A stretch of 64,000 nt of DNA, taken from contig JACCIC010000039.1 in the NCBI GenBank assembly GCA_018907035.1, positions 1,137,001 through 1,201,000 of the forward strand. The letters are read 5' to 3'. Position 1 is the first letter of the stretch. Each line of letters starts with the position of its first letter. Both the position numbers and the translations under genes were made by a program. The notes beneath the pieces were generated by a model that saw nothing but the letters and a program-made list of their open reading frames with translations, was not told the DNA's origin and ran no database searches. This document shows positions 27,459 to 37,238 of the stretch, in pieces. The stretch is from Sycobia sp. Sy_11 (lineage: Eukaryota; Arthropoda; Insecta; Hymenoptera; Epichrysomallidae).

Positions 27459-30400
27459 TATTGAATTGGACATCTTTTCTATATATATTTACGCTTCCTA
27501 TATTTATTTCTGAGTTTATTACTGGCCGAAATTTCTGGTATCATTATCTAATTATTCATATCGTTCAACGTAAATTACATACAATTCTTATACGATCTTA
27601 GCATTAAAGATTCATTAATAGTCAGCGAAATATGTGCATTCAGGATGCAATTTTTAATGCGCCAACGAATTATCAAATTATAAACAAGTTAAAAGCAAAT
27701 TATCCAAACAGCCCGTTCGAATATATTTGATATAAATTTAATTCGGATTACGCGAGTAAACCCGCTGCGGTAGGGAGCTGGGAAACATTACTCGCCCGCT
27801 TAAATTCAGCAAGACGTTAATTTCTACAGCGCAGAAACTATTCATTGTGCGACCTCTCCCGGCGGGAAAAGGGTGTGTAGGAGAGATGGCTTTTGTGCAA
27901 TATTAAACAAAAACCGTATTCGCGATTAATTACGCGAGGTAAACGCATGAATATATTGATAAATGAAAAGTTTATACTTGCAACCAACAGTAACGTCCGT
28001 CAGCATAATTATATATATCGCATAAGACAATACTTTCTTCATTGTCAAATGGAGGCTGAATGTCATTCAGGTTGGCATGGAATCGGCCCAGTCAAGTACT
28101 ATAGTATTTCCCCGTGTTTGTTCTGTACCACTCTCCAAAATTTTCATTATGATAGTACTCTCCTTTGCATTCCCAAAAAAAAACATTGCAGTCGCCGCAT
28201 TTTTGGCAGGAGTGATCTTTCTGGATCTTGTTCGGGGCAGATTCGCCAGAAAATATCCATTATTTCGATTGTCGTTTGATGTCTATAGCGTGCTTTAGGT
28301 CCCTCGACGGTTACCATACAACGAAAAAAAAAACTCCTTAAATTTATCTTGAAGTAGTCGAAGCACTATTTTACAGTTGTTAACCACATTTAATCATTGT
28401 TCACCGAGAACAATCTGGGGATCTACCGCGCTGATACTTCTCGCTATCTCAACTCTTAGTATAAAATATTGATTGCCATTGGTAGGTCGTATACCTATCG
28501 TATTTGCTACTTCCAGTTACTATCGTTCGACGATCAACGAAAATCGTACCATAAAACTTTGAAGCAATTTCCTCAGCTGAACCATACCCATTGGGTGATT
28601 TATAATTATTCTTAATCAAAAACAGAAATACGACCGAGCTTAAATTTTTTTATTTAATTCAGGACAATTATTAATATATTCAACTTTGCTTTTACATCTT
28701 CACTCATTGTACCGTTCAAAAATAAAAAGCAAATTATGTGTAGATATTGCTTTTTCTATCGTATCGAAATGTACCAAAGATATTTAGTTCAAATCACTAT
28801 GAAATTAAAAGTCACATATGAATCACTTGAAAAATTTTGCTGGCCCTCTTGGAAAGGTAGTGCTGTAATATTGTCATGCCTCCTATGAATAAGCATACCG
28901 TCTTATGACTAGTCAAGTCGCTAATATATATTCTTGCATCTTCTTTAGACCATACATGAAGCTAATGAAAACATTGATGAGTTTCTGTAATTTTGTCACA
29001 AATTCCTTACTATAATAGTTAAATATACCGTTGCACAATAGTCAACATAGGTAACATCTGTTTTTTAACTAAAAAATTGGCAGTGTTTCATCTATGTAAG
29101 ATTAGATAAATCGAAAGCAATATGGGATTTTCTTAACCATGTTGTATCGTCGCGTTATGTATTTGTCTGACTCATATTTATTATCCATAATAAATCTTAT
29201 ATATAAACTATATACATTGACAAAAGTTATATAACTGAGAATCAGAGATGGAGTTAAATGATAAGATTAACATTATCATTCCTAAAAATAATCCAAATAT
29301 TATTTATTGAATTTTTCAAAAATTTAGTTGAGGATCCGCAAGTGAAATCCAATTTGGGGGGTCATTTGTAGCAATTTATCTCCACACTAATATGACTTCC
29401 TTAATATATTCATAAATTTGTGAATCATCAACAGATAATATTGGTTTTTTAGCATTATTATTAAATATAACTTCTACATTAATAATGCAAGGACAAAAGA
29501 GATGAGGTCGGAGAAAAGCAGACAGAAAGTTCGACAGAGCTTAGTATTCAACCATTGTACTTCACCCTTCGATTTACCGATAGTTTTCTGGAGCATCTGT
29601 TTCCATTACAAGAGAACATCTATTTCAACTCACTTTTTACTAATCCCGACATTTCTTTGAGCCGAAAAAAGTATATTTAACATTGTTTATTAAAATAAAA
29701 GACTTTAAAGAATTCATGTTTCATTCATAAAGCAATCATTCCATTATCAATACCAAAATATGTACAGACATTATCGATGAATATACTATCTCATAAGATC
29801 ATTATGTAGAGAATCAATTATACTTTATATTCTACTTTTAACAAGATAACAAATTTGTATCTGAATTGTTTAAATGATAAAGGATTATATAGGGCAGCCA
29901 CGAACGATCGCGCCACACACATGGATTATTTATCGAACGTCGAAGCATAAAACTCAACTCGCGCCTATAACAATGACGTACGATATGCCATTACACACAC
30001 ATGCAGATAATTGGCAATTCTGCTCTTCGCATGCGGGGGAGAAGTCGCGGCGAGGGGAGAGGGGGAGCGAGAACCTCAGCAGTCGATTTTCCAGAACTGG
30101 AGGCGCGGCGGCGCTGCGGGCTTAAGGGTCGAGTGTGTACGACGAACGATCGCGGCTGTCCCTCTTACGCGCGCGAGCACTAAATTTCACCCGGTCAATT
30201 AAAGCTAACGGGAGTTTCTGCTTCTGGAATTCTACGGACGGAGGCGTTTGTGTGCGCCGGCGCATGTATACGCTTGCACGTATATAGACGGAGGCGCGCG
30301 CGCGCATACACACGCACATACACACACACACACATACACCGTTGGGATGAAAGAGGGTGGAAAGACGGCGAATCCCTCTGGGGAATTGTGTGCGCCCGCC

Positions 30401-32309
30401 CGTAGTTGCCGCGGAGTGGTCGTCGACTCGCAAATGATGCCGTCGCGCGCACTATACCATACCCCACTGTTGATCTTCGCGGTGGAGTTTGTTCAAGTAG
30501 AGAGGGAGACAGAGATCAAGAGAGAGAGAGAGAGAGGGAGAGAGAGAGAGAGAGAGATAGAGAGACGGAGATTCGTCCATACATACTTCCCCCCTTCTCA
30601 CCCGATGCACGCGCGCAAAAGTATGTGGGGGTAGGGGAGACTCGGCGCGTATATTTGAGAAAGGCGCGCACGCGAGCTTGACTTTAAATAAATTTGAACG
30701 CGCGGCCCGGGGAGTATACGTGCGACGGCGTTAAAAAGCCCCCCACCCCCCTCACGCCGCTGTCGCTCGGCCGCGCATGGCAAACATCGGGGCTTTTTTT
30801 TCGCGCCCCCCCCTCCCCCTGAACGCGAGATATATACGTGGACGAAAGCTCCGTGTCAAGCGCCAGTGAATTTAACTGTATATAATGTGCGGATTGTTAT
30901 ACACGATTAGAGCTTCTTCATTTATTACGGCACGCCCAGGAAAAAACAAAGTCGATACTCGTGATTCGTTTCTTTCTATATAGCTTTATATTAAATATAT
31001 GAATGTGTATATGGATATCAAGAAATTTTATGCTTGTTCTATTAAACTATATTAGTCTGGCGTTATTTTATCCTTAATTCTTTCTTCAACGAATCAGTGA
31101 TCTCCATCAATTTTTGAATTTTCTTGATCTATCGATTTCTTCGCAATAGATTTACCGCCATACATCTAAAAGATTTTAGAAATTGGTTTCGCTGAGCTTT
31201 TAGTGCTTAATTTCATTTGGAAAAAATATTTGATAAAACTTTTATACTTCGAAAGTGGAAATTTTTAATTGTTAAATTTCAACAATGGCTTTTTCTTCAC
31301 AACGGATGAGGGCCATTCTCTAAAATTTCTCATTTTAAAATTAATGAAAATTGATCGATCTCAAGAATAATGGAGTGATGTTAAAAAAATTTTTTTAACA
31401 ATTTCTTAAAAAAGTAATTTTATATATTATTATCTCTGATAAAGTGCAGAAAGTTTCGTCGATTCAGATTTCTCTACCTTTTCAAGTATACAAGATATTA
31501 AATACCAACTAACAATTTTTTAAATTGTATACAATAGGGATATTTCTACGTCAAGACAAAGACACTCTATTTTCGTAAGTGTATAAAAGAACGAGTTTTT
31601 AAGCACTCCCTTGCCTCTGATTTCGATTAATGTTTTAGTTTCTTTTTTCTTTACGAGATTTATGTCTCATTATTATATATACCACATTTTTATCTTAATC
31701 TTATTTATAATTTATTCTTTCTGGATAATAAAAACATTACTAAAAGTTGTTTATTCCAAGTTAACGTTCTTTATGATTCATTTTACAATAGTAAAAAAAT
31801 TAATTAATATCGTAAAATAAATCCGATCGAAATATAATATAGAATACATCAGCAATCGGCTGCTTAATAGAATTGTATATCGAATGATGCCTGAGAACTG
31901 TTTACATTGGAACAACTTACAATTCACCTTTTTTTCACTTTCTAAAGCTATGCATTTATTTTATAAGTATATATGGGGCGTTCTATATGTTGAGCGACTT
32001 ATTTGGAGCGCTGTGCTACAACAAAAGCTTTGTCCAATCTAGAACAGTGGCGCAAGCACTCGAGAAAGCTCGATTTGAAATAAATAAATATATAAATTAC
32101 AGAACCCCTGACGAGATTTTCTATGATCGATTTTCGTTACGGGCGTTAATTATAAGAACGAAGAAGGCGGTGCACACTTTGCTCTCATTCACGAGCAAGC
32201 ATACAACTAGTCCTCTTCTTCCAAGCTTCTCCTACGGTACTGAAACAGATATAATCCGTCGAATCCTGGAAGCTTTTCTACCCAATACCCTCTTATCTGG
32301 GTCAGTTTT

Positions 32310-32365
<56 letters not shown>

Positions 32366-32690
32366 TCATATATGTATTCATATAAATATAAAATTATAAT
32401 TCTTCCACTTTCCTCCCCCACAAACGCGTTAAAAAGTTCTATTGAACGATCGTTTATCGAAGATAATTCTTTTATCATCCAGCTCTAGTTCATTATTGAT
32501 TGATTGTTTTCTTTATACATGTCCACAGGCCGACAGCGGCGGTCCGCTGATGTTCGCCGGCAGGAACGAGAAAACGATGGTGATCGGCGTCGTCTCGTCC
32601 GGGATCGGCTGCGCGAGGAAACGGCTGCCCGGAATTTACACCAGGGTGTCCGAGTTCATTCCCTGGATTCTTCAGAATACCCAGAAGTAG
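10282..32690 (+). CDS. Secreted trypsin-like serine protease (S1A), spliced, four confident exons
   Basis: Joining 10282-10465, 23495-23799, 26579-26730 and 32529-32690 gives one frame ending at TAG 32688-32690; intron phases are 2, 1 and 0, each matching across the junction. The product has a short propeptide with a Cys (VSCGRS), an activation site after Arg (RIVGG, Ile codon at 10332), TAAHC with the catalytic His (10452-10454), NDIALL with the catalytic Asp (23640-23642) and DSGGP with the catalytic Ser (32535-32537). Asp at position 189 (26719-26721) and Gly at 216 and 226 (SSGIGC, LPGIY) predict cleavage after Arg or Lys. The propeptide Cys should pair with the Cys of QPACLP. The family is made as a secreted zymogen. 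From memory it resembles Drosophila CG6865, which also has HCxC and ADSGGP; this needs a database search. Introns are 13.0, 2.8 and 5.8 kb. Exons are very GC-rich. The first exon is uncertain (see 9064-9133). Substrate unknown. Confidence 0.9.
10868..10918. repeat. (TA)n microsatellite
   Basis: About 25 units, 400 bases into the 13-kb protease intron. Confidence 0.95.
12820..12860. repeat. (TA)n microsatellite
   Basis: About 20 units, at the left edge of an intronic CpG island. Confidence 0.95.
13485..13536. repeat. (TC)n microsatellite
   Basis: About 25 units inside an intronic CpG island. Confidence 0.95.
16182..16222. repeat. (TC)n microsatellite
   Basis: About 20 units in the protease intron. 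Confidence 0.95.
16550..17090. repeat. Degenerate short-period repeat of TTGGCAAAGT-type words
   Basis: Variants of GGCAAAGTTTGGCAAA recur, for example near 16586, 16701, 16905, 16920, 16936 and 17028, in otherwise unremarkable intron sequence. The words are too diverged to give a clean period by eye. It looks like an old minisatellite within the 13-kb protease intron. Confidence 0.4.
17353..17390. repeat. (TA)n microsatellite
   Basis: About 19 units in the protease intron. Confidence 0.95.
17557..17597. repeat. (TA)n microsatellite
   Basis: About 20 units, just before the 17.6-18.5 kb CpG island. Confidence 0.95.
17700..17762. repeat. (TC)n microsatellite
   Basis: About 31 units, the longest TC tract in the window. 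Confidence 0.95.
19740..21300. other. Intronic CpG-rich island
   Basis: About 1.5 kb with high CpG, a strong G-quadruplex motif at 20209-20229, many CTCTCT runs and GATTAATTAATC near 20780. No coding family recognised. A regulatory element or alternative promoter is possible. Confidence 0.5.
22159..22276 (+). mobile_element. Severely 5'-truncated retroelement copy with target-site duplication (copy A)
   Basis: A unit of about 90 bases (22173-22262) ends in a poly(A) run and is bracketed by a perfect 14-base direct repeat AAAATTATACTTAT (22159-22172 and 22263-22276). It is about 90% identical to copy B at 39335-39442, sharing ACCTCCGTCGCTGATTAGC. Target-site duplication, poly(A) tail and a ragged 5' end are the hallmarks of target-primed reverse transcription. 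The parent family is not identified. It lies in the 13-kb protease intron. Confidence 0.85.
22585..22675 (-). mobile_element. tRNA-like relic, probably a SINE head
   Basis: The - strand contains GTTAAGCGCCGAACTTGCA followed 40 bases later by GAGTTCGATTCCCG. These resemble the RNA polymerase III A-box region and B box of a tRNA in the right order and roughly the right spacing. Neither an acceptor stem nor a proper T stem closes, so it is not a working tRNA gene. Unidentified sequence continues on the - strand to an A-rich run at about 22380, which could be the SINE body and tail. Confidence 0.45.
23495..23799 (+). CDS. Protease exon: catalytic Asp and central barrel
   Basis: A long C-rich polypyrimidine tract (about 23425-23480) precedes the acceptor GCGAGCAG; the donor is GTGAGT at 23800. 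It encodes LGEHD, HPDFAC with an extra Cys, NDIALLEL with the catalytic Asp, QPACLP and GWGW. A second AG three bases downstream (23497) could also be used and would drop one Arg. Third codon positions are almost all G or C. Confidence 0.9.
24821..24876. repeat. (TA)n microsatellite
   Basis: About 27 units in the third confident-exon intron; a TG tract follows 50 bases later. Confidence 0.95.
24925..24967. repeat. (TG)n microsatellite
   Basis: About 21 units. Confidence 0.95.
26198..26236. repeat. (CA)n(CG)n microsatellite
   Basis: CA block followed by about 6 CG units. Confidence 0.95.
26440..26487. repeat. (TG)n microsatellite
   Basis: About 23 units, ending 91 bases before the protease exon at 26579. 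It is close enough to the acceptor that length variation could affect splicing. Confidence 0.95.
26579..26730 (+). CDS. Protease exon: region before the active-site Ser
   Basis: The acceptor is TTCAACAG ending at 26578; a TG repeat lies about 90 bases upstream. It encodes [20 protein letters not shown] and GGRDACG. The Asp of RDAC is chymotrypsin position 189, the floor of the S1 pocket, predicting Arg/Lys specificity. The donor is GTACTG at 26731, a weak match to the usual GTRAGT, but it is the only nearby GT that keeps the frame with the last exon. Confidence 0.87.
27409..27456. repeat. (TA)n microsatellite
   Basis: About 24 units in the last protease intron. Confidence 0.95.
28010..28420 (-). 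mobile_element. Mariner transposase relic
   Basis: On the - strand the DNA reads [15 protein letters not shown] followed, after frameshifts, by stretches aligning with the SAGKVMATVFWD and GEYY-LLDRFHA regions of mariner transposases (mellifera/cecropia type by memory). Stops and frameshifts are many and no terminal repeats were found. It lies inside the last intron of the protease gene, antisense to it. Boundaries are approximate. Confidence 0.7.
28800..29640 (-). mobile_element. LINE (non-LTR) reverse-transcriptase relic
   Basis: Reading the - strand from about 29560 downward gives [20 protein letters not shown], then [11 protein letters not shown], the FADD catalytic motif with its first residues altered but both Asp kept. 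ADPQLNF-KIQ-IIFG follows, as in the downstream part of CR1/Jockey-type enzymes. From about 29010 to 28830 a decayed C-terminal region follows ([10 protein letters not shown]). Several stops interrupt it. It sits in the last protease intron, antisense. Confidence 0.75.
30520..30565. repeat. (GA)n microsatellite
   Basis: Interrupted GA tract in the intronic CpG island; a CA-rich stretch lies upstream at 30300-30340. Confidence 0.95.
32313..32361. repeat. (TA)n microsatellite
   Basis: About 24 units, 170 bases before the last protease exon. Confidence 0.95.
32529..32690 (+). CDS. Protease last exon: catalytic Ser and C-terminus
   Basis: The acceptor is ATGTCCACAG ending at 32528. The exon starts in phase 0 with Ala-Asp-Ser-Gly-Gly-Pro, containing the catalytic Ser. 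It continues through VVSSGIGC and [10 protein letters not shown] to a C-terminal helix ending NTQK and a TAG stop. The residue two before the Ser, normally Gly193, is Ala. A short 3' UTR probably follows; the first AATAAA I see is near 33254, so the true polyadenylation site is unclear. Confidence 0.9.
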   Translation, partial: ADSGGPLMFAGRNEKTMVIGVVSSGIGCARKRLPGIYTRVSEFIPWILQNTQK

Positions 32691-33248
32691 CGGGGATTGT
32701 AATGAAGAAAAACGACAATAACAAAGAACGGTTATGTTTACTATACATGTTGCATTGAATGGATGTCCATTGACTCGTTGAATGTTTGCGAAAGCGTCGC
32801 TTTTCCAAATGGTACATGTATCATAGTTTTTAAAAACTACAATATATATTAATATTTTATACAGAAAAATAATTATAATCGTTGGCGATAAATGTTATCT
32901 TCTGTTAAAGCATTTCGTTATATATTATATAAGTATAGAATGTAGATTTTTCTATTAATTCAAGCTGATGCCCATCGAGTATCTCCGTGAAAAGTGCATA
33001 CAATCTATAATGAATTTTCTAAATGACTTAGAATCAAATTTAGAAAAACTAACAAAACATCGATTTCGATTAATTTTAATTCATTGTTAACATAGTTCTA
33101 TTTAATTTTAAATAACCTAATGGGCATTTACTGTTGTTACCACTTGAATGTTTTTAATTATGTTCAAGAAGCATCGACTGTGATAAAAAGAAAACAACTA
33201 TAATTTCAATATTATTGATTTTATAAATGCAATGTCTTCTAATAACAT

Positions 33249-33343
33249 AAATTAATAAATATTTTTTTATTGGTCTTACAGAAGAGAGTTAAAAAAGAAG
33301 TCTGTAAGACCAATAAAAAAAAAAAAAAAATATTTATTAATTT
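33249..33343. repeat. Long near-perfect inverted repeat (hairpin)
   Basis: The left arm (33249-33282) and right arm (33301-33343) are reverse complements apart from the length of a T/A run (7 versus 16). Each contains TATTGGTCTTACAGA, and the spacer is about 18 bases. A third, diverged copy of the arm (AATCGGTCTTACAGTC) lies at about 33506-33541. It may be two head-to-head retroelement tails or a small foldback element. It lies 0.56 kb past the protease stop codon and would be a strong hairpin if the 3' UTR reaches it. Confidence 0.8.
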
Positions 33344-33554
33344 CTATATGGGCGGTCGACATAAGTACAATTGAATTGTTCTAATAACATATTGTAATAT
33401 AATATTCTAGTCCATATTGTCATAAATCTATGCGAATATCTGAATAAAATCTTATTTTACAAATATATGTAATTGTTTCAATTTTATTATTTATATCTTT
33501 AATTTAAATTAATAAATATTTTAATCGGTCTTACAGTCTTTATAATATAATAGC

Positions 33555-33830
33555 TTAGATAAAATAATGACAGCCAGACTGTCCTTGTTTATATTCACCC
33601 CCAAAGAATCTGAAATAGAACTTATTACTACAATAAATTATATTAAATATTAAAAATAAAAATAAAATAAAATTACTAATGAAATAAAAATGATAAAAAC
33701 AATATTCTATGTTAGTAAAGAACAACCTGACTGCCCCCACCACCTTAAATTTATGTTCAGCTTTGGTGTCCGACATTTCGAACCGCTACCGTTCATCCTC
33801 GGGAACTATACTGTATCTTTAATATTTTAT
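33555..33830 (-). repeat. Possible 3' end of a Penelope-like or LINE element
   Basis: On the - strand near 33805-33765 the DNA reads CCCGAGGATGAAC, a short loop, then GTTCGAAATGTCGGAC. This gaGGATG-stem-CGAAA-GTCgg layout is, from memory, common near the 3' ends of Penelope-like and related retroelements. No coding remnant is visible upstream on that strand. The family call is tentative. Confidence 0.35.
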
Positions 33831-33839
33831 TGTATTCTT

Positions 33840-35600
33840 ATACTTACACTGGCATCATGTTTAACTTTATTTTAATGAGTATAATAATAGATATGATATA
33901 ATGTTAAAAAATTATATTACAAACTTCAAATCTTGAGGATAACTGATGTTCAAATATGAAATATTATTGAAATACGGCACAATTCAAATATCAAGTATTG
34001 ATACTTGAATTCAAATTGAGTATAAATCAAATTAAATTAGACGACGACAAAGAGCAACAGCAACAATAACAGGATAAATAACAAAATAAACAATGTAAAG
34101 GGACTGATAATACAATTGTCATCTACAAAAAATATCCGCTTATATAAATCTTTCAAATTTAAATGGGATCATTTAAGGGATTTCAGTTATACAATTAGTA
34201 AATTGATCATTTTTGCATAAGTATTTAAAATGACCAGGAGATACTTTCCATATAGACATAGCGAGGAAAAAATTGTTGATTGTTAAGGTAAAATAGAGAA
34301 TATATCAGCTATCTAATAAAATAACATATCAGTTACCTGCAAACCTTTAGTTAAAAAAATTATGCATCAACAAATCTAAGTAAACTGTACGTATAATAAA
34401 TTATAATAGAAAATATGACACACGTATATAGATTTCATTAAAATTACGTGCGGAGGTTAATAAATACATAAATATTTTTATTTTCTGAACTGTATTATGT
34501 TATTCAATAAATGAAAGAAAGGACAAAGTCTGAAAAGATATTTATAATTTCAAATCAAATATTAAAGTACTTTGTAAATTTTTTATAAAATAGAAAATAC
34601 GATTTCAGATGTTAAAGAAATTATATGATAATAATACTTGTATAATTATATACAAATATGTAACTAATATTAGAACATTGATAAAAATCTAATTAATTCA
34701 TACAAATAATTAGATCTACTGTTGTCAATAAAAATTTTCTTTTTAAAATAAGCCTTTTTGAAAGATAATAATAGCTCTTTATTTGAAATTTAATTTTTTT
34801 CTCTCTAGATGCATTTTCAAGCTAGCAGTCAGATTATAGATAGTATTCAGAACATCGTAGTTCAGAAGGTGCCTTCTGAATGATGATCATTGTTATTGCA
34901 TAACTTCCAATTTTCAAAGTGTTTAAAATTTAATGTTTTTACTAAGTAATTAACAATTTTTATTCATTCAAGAAGAAGCTTTCAATATATACTAAAAGTG
35001 TTTTTAAATGGCCTTGAAAAATAAATGATTTTTCCAAGTTAAATCGTTGAAGTACATTTATTTTTCAAATAACATGTAAAATACAACAATAGCTAAAGTT
35101 CTATTAACAAAATGCCTTGACATTTTGTTTCACAGTTTCCTCTAATTACAAGTGTAAATGAACATTTTAAAAGAACTAATTAAGTGCATAATGTATCATT
35201 TTCACTATCCAAGTACGTGATATTTTATGTCATATGAGCGTAGAGTTTTATCAATTAGATAAGTTCATTATTTCATATTCCATCAGAACTATAGGTAAAA
35301 AGTATAAATTCACTGGGTCTCTTATAACGAAATATCAGGAAGAGCGAATTTCAGTGGATCATTATGGATTATTCAGTCTTATGAGTAATATAAAAATCTA
35401 ATAATGATGGTAGAAAGCTCTGTCTATCAGTGATCTTTCTGATGTACTTAGAGCTTATCTAATATGTTTACAATCTCCAACATAACACAAAACATCTTCG
35501 TTAAATTGACATATACAATTCTTTAAAATAGATATTATCTTGTGAAAAAATTAATTGAATATTAGTTCATTTTTGATAAATTTAATTCAATTATTGCGAG
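33840..35600. other. AT-rich spacer between convergent genes
   Basis: No coding, RNA or repeat signal recognised. Confidence 0.55.
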
Positions 35601-35613
35601 CTCTATTGATAAA

Positions 35614-36938
35614 TTAAACTCGTCTTTGTTTTCTTGGTCTTGGTGGACTCCAGGATACATGAGTATTGTCTGTAATAGAGACAATGTTGATTCCTCCTAA
35701 TTGAAGGCCCTTTATGGCAGCCTACATATATCATAAAATAAAATATATTATTATCTTTTTGACTTAAATGCATGATGTACAAGCAATAAAATTCAGCATT
35801 ATTACTCACCAATCTACCAGGTCCTAGTCCAGCTACACGTACTCTTGCTGTTTTTACTCCGATGTTAAGAGCTTGCTAAAAAAGAAATTTTTTTTAGTAC
35901 ATCTTTCAGATATATTAAAATATTTAATATATTACTTACTGAACTTAATGTAACAGCAGTTGTTTGAGCAGCAATATTAGTTCCTTTCCTCGCATGTTTA
36001 AAGCCTTCTACCCCACACGAACGTATAAGTTTTAACCTTCCTGGAAAGTTTGATAATAATAATGATGTTTGTGTAATAATTTTTATACTTAATAAGTTTT
36101 AAATACAACAAATTTAATGTGAACTATTGATTTTAATTAAGCATTTTTATGATAAAATATAGTAATGACCAATAATACTATTTATATTATTTTCGAATTT
36201 TCTTCACAAGGTTATGAATTTTCTAAAAATAAATAACCAAGTTTCAGTATTAATTTACGTATGCTCAAAGTAATATTATCATATTGTTTAAAAATCTGTA
36301 AAACTATCTAATTACTCTGCAATTACTCTTTCTTACCAAAATATGGAAATGTATTATAGCAATCCATTTTTTAAAATTCATATATATCCATAATAGTGCT
36401 ATGAATTTAAAATTGCATTTACGTGAATGTGAGTTATATGGTTATATGTATACATATATTTATGCTGTAACCCGAACATTTTGTTTACCTGTAAAGTCTG
36501 TAAGTGAAATAATGGTATTATTCGAAGTTGCTTTTATGTTAAATATATGTAATTCTTTAAATGGAACTCCATCAAATAATGTGTCTGCTGTACTTGCGGT
36601 TGGGAAAAGATCAGAGCTAAAACAAAAATTTTTTTATCAGAATAGAATACTAAATTAATTTATAATTGTTTATTTATGCATAAATCTGCAACTAACTTAG
36701 CCGTTAATTGATCAATATTAACGGAAACTTCGCCACTCGTGCCTTGATCTTTTAGTGGTATTCCTTGTCTGAAAGATCTTAAATCTCTTTTATCTCCGAC
36801 TCCATAGTCTGTTGAGGTTAAATGCAACATTCTTGGAAGTAACACTGTATTTACATTTTTACTTTTATTAAGTAAATTGGAACTTATAACCGATTCTTTC
36901 GGAATTAATTTATACAAATTAAAAGCATTCCTTAACAT
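35614..36938 (-). CDS. mRpS11: Mitochondrial small ribosomal subunit protein uS11m (MRPS11)
   Basis: Five exons on the - strand: 36938-36697, 36616-36489, 36040-35940, 35875-35810 and 35721-35614. Introns are 80, 448, 64 and 88 bases with good GT-AG borders (GTTAGT, GTAAAC, GTAAGT, GTGAGT donors). The sum is 645 bases, giving 214 residues plus stop. uS11 binds 16S-type rRNA in the platform of the small subunit; here it serves mitochondrial translation. Family signs are [54 protein letters not shown] and the C-terminal RPRKQRR. Residues 1-40 are rich in Arg, Lys, Ser, Leu and Asn with few acidic residues, as expected of a mitochondrial import signal. The ATG is the first in frame after the AT-rich leader. 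Codon use is AT-rich, unlike the protease gene. It is transcribed toward the protease gene. Confidence 0.95.
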
Positions 36939-37034
36939 ATTTTATTACTAATTATTACACCTTTTACAAACAAAAATATATACACAAAATTTTCATACAA
37001 TCTAATAATATATATATATATAGAAACTTGATGA

Positions 37035-37045
37035 AGCGCCCTCTA
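37035..37045 (-). promoter_or_regulatory. CTCF-core-like motif about 100 bases upstream of the mRpS11 start codon
   Basis: Read on the - strand the bases are TAGAGGGCGCT, which fits the core of the CTCF consensus (YAGRKGGCRC). It sits 97 bases before the mRpS11 ATG in otherwise AT-rich DNA, so it may be a promoter or insulator site. The upstream CCAS part of the motif is not matched. Binding is inferred, not shown. Confidence 0.35.
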
Positions 37046-37160
37046 TGACCTTCTCAGTCTCTGATCCTTTATTATATATCAGCAGTTGATAACTAATCTA
37101 CAATTGCTAAAAATTTTATCTTTTATGCCGGTCAGATTATCAAATACGCAATATTGATCT

Positions 37161-37164
<4 letters not shown>

Positions 37165-37235
<71 letters not shown>
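37165..37235. repeat. (TA)n microsatellite
   Basis: About 35 units, roughly 230 bases upstream of the mRpS11 start codon; longest TA tract in the window. Confidence 0.95.

Positions 37236-37238
<3 letters not shown>

Larger units (their letters stand above)
26731..32528 (+). other. 5.8-kb last protease intron
   Basis: Holds a short hairpin (27281-27313), mariner and LINE relics on the - strand (28.0-29.6 kb), and a CpG-rich island with GA and CA tracts (29.88-30.86 kb). The rest, including 30.9-32.3 kb, is AT-rich without visible features. Confidence 0.65.

Noticed and set aside
36401..36658. 85-residue frame on the + strand
   Set aside because: It is the antisense shadow of mRpS11 exon 2.
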